From Pseudozobellia sp. WGM2 (GTDB lineage Bacteria > Bacteroidota > Bacteroidia > Flavobacteriales > Flavobacteriaceae): a DNA stretch of 64,000 nucleotides. A program made the translations under genes and the position numbers. The notes under the pieces were generated by a model. It had not been told where the DNA came from. It saw only the letters and a program-made list of their open reading frames with translations, and did no database searches. Below, piece after piece: positions 63,242 through 64,000 of this stretch. Position 1 is the first letter of the stretch; each line of letters begins with the position of its first letter. The stretch covers positions 372,001 to 436,000 of the forward strand of contig NZ_JADNYK010000002.1 of NCBI RefSeq assembly GCF_017810075.1. Reading direction: 5' to 3'.

Positions 63242-64000
63242 TTAGAAACTTAACTGTAGGTTGAACGTAAATGAACGGGTACTTGGGTAAGACATGTTCT
63301 CTATGCCAGGTTGCAGCGTTCCTCCGGAAACACCAACCGTTTCAGGGTCAAAATGAGGATTATCGGCCCATAATAATAGGTTTCTTCCCGTTAGTGATAA
63401 ACGCAAGTTAGATAGAGACAATCTATCGGTGATTTTCTGTGGAAAGGAGTAACCCAAAGTCACTTCTCTCAACTTGGTATATGAAGCATCATACTTAGCA
63501 GCTTCCACATTATCCCTTTCATAATATCTATTGTTATAAGTTCGGGCATCGACGTTAATGGTATTTTCGACGAAGTTCGGCGCTTCCTCTGAACCGGTGT
63601 TTATCACTCCTTCGGCAACAATGCCCGTCTCCCTACCTTCCAATGTTTCTTGTAATTGCCCTGAAGTGCTGCCTATGGTCTTGGTTCTCGATACCACTAT
63701 GCCGCCTTGTCTGGTATCTACCAAGAATCCGAGGTCAAGATTTTTATACTTGAAAGTGTTTTGTATACCTAGGGTGAAATCAGGTGCATAATCCCCTTGA
63801 TATACCAAATCGTCTGTACGAATCGGTATGCCTTGATTGTTAATGATTTTCTGACCAAAATACGGGCTGTTCTCATCGGTTACCCTTTGAAAACCTCTTC
63901 CGTAGATGGCACTTATCGAACCGCCTTCTCTAGCCTGAATAAATGCGCCATTTGCACTTGTCAGTGTAAAGTCTACACCGCCCAAGTCTTTAACTTCACT
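63242..64000 (-). CDS. SusC/RagA TonB-dependent receptor, C-terminal part
   Basis: The last ~252 codons of a SusC protein; the frame stays open to base 64000 and the gene begins outside the window. The sequence shows outer-membrane barrel strands with the SusC ending: DASYTKLREVTLGYSFPQ, LSLTGRNLLLWADNPHFDPE and the final ...STRSFTFNLQLSF, which ends in the aromatic residue needed for barrel assembly. First gene seen of the seven-gene operon that runs to 54713. Confidence 0.92.
   Translation of the reverse strand, partial: SEVKDLGGVDFTLTSANGAFIQAREGGSISAIYGRGFQRVTDENSPYFGQKIINNQGIPIRTDDLVYQGDYAPDFTLGIQNTFKYKNLDLGFLVDTRQGGIVVSRTKTIGSTSGQLQETLEGRETGIVAEGVINTGSEEAPNFVENTINVDARTYNNRYYERDNVEAAKYDASYTKLREVTLGYSFPQKITDRLSLSNLRLSLTGRNLLLWADNPHFDPETVGVSGGTLQPGIENMSYPSTRSFTFNLQLSF

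Overview
The window is a contiguous piece of a marine-type Flavobacteriaceae (Bacteroidota) chromosome. The evidence is its AT-rich composition, two SusC/SusD pairs, the Bacteroidota promoter form TTG-N19-TAnnTTTG (exact upstream of yceD and ompA), the IPExxxVDY gene beside pyk, and the yceD-rpmF-fabH-accB-accC order. I saw no rRNA, tRNA, CRISPR array, integrase or insertion sequence. No genus is claimed.

Region 1 (1-7 kb) is mixed: a lipoprotein start at the left edge, a lipoprotein AGE/cellobiose-epimerase-like protein, a TauE/SafE exporter, a sodium:solute symporter, a small lipoprotein, an HGSNAT/DUF5009 membrane acyltransferase and riboflavin synthase. Region 2 (7-27.5 kb) is housekeeping: pdxA, yceD-rpmF, fabH-accB-accC, a frameshifted FAD amine oxidase, an IlvD/Edd sugar-acid dehydratase, a Gre-like protein, pyk, rnc-fabF-acpP (with a terminator between acpP and fabF), purN-rnhA, a PfkB kinase, a PurF-type enzyme and sodA. 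Between purF and sodA lie four repeated units, each with a -7-like box, an almost invariant 40-nt block and an intrinsic terminator with compensatory changes. They look like a tandem family of small RNAs.

Region 3 (27.6-36.5 kb) holds AddA- and AddB-like recombination enzymes separated by kbl and a strongly promoted OmpA/thrombospondin-repeat protein. Region 4 (36.5-41.8 kb) is a uronate module: an SDR, uxaC and a complete TRAP transporter.

Region 5 (41.8-64 kb) is entirely on the minus strand and looks like a polysaccharide-utilisation-type locus aimed at phosphorylated compounds. It has two SusC/SusD pairs, three alkaline-phosphatase-superfamily enzymes (one fused to a GDPD/PLC-like domain, one carrying PA14), two exported metallophosphoesterases, an exported metallo-beta-lactamase-fold protein and a class III PLP enzyme resembling the aminophosphonate lyase PbfA. 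A lpxH-like/glycosyltransferase/GH1 operon sits inside it. Two operons end in copies of a second RNA element, each with two UUUGAGUUAG motifs and an intrinsic terminator. The motif with its flanks is complementary to the leader just upstream of the complete susC start codon, which suggests sRNA control of the SusC transporter.
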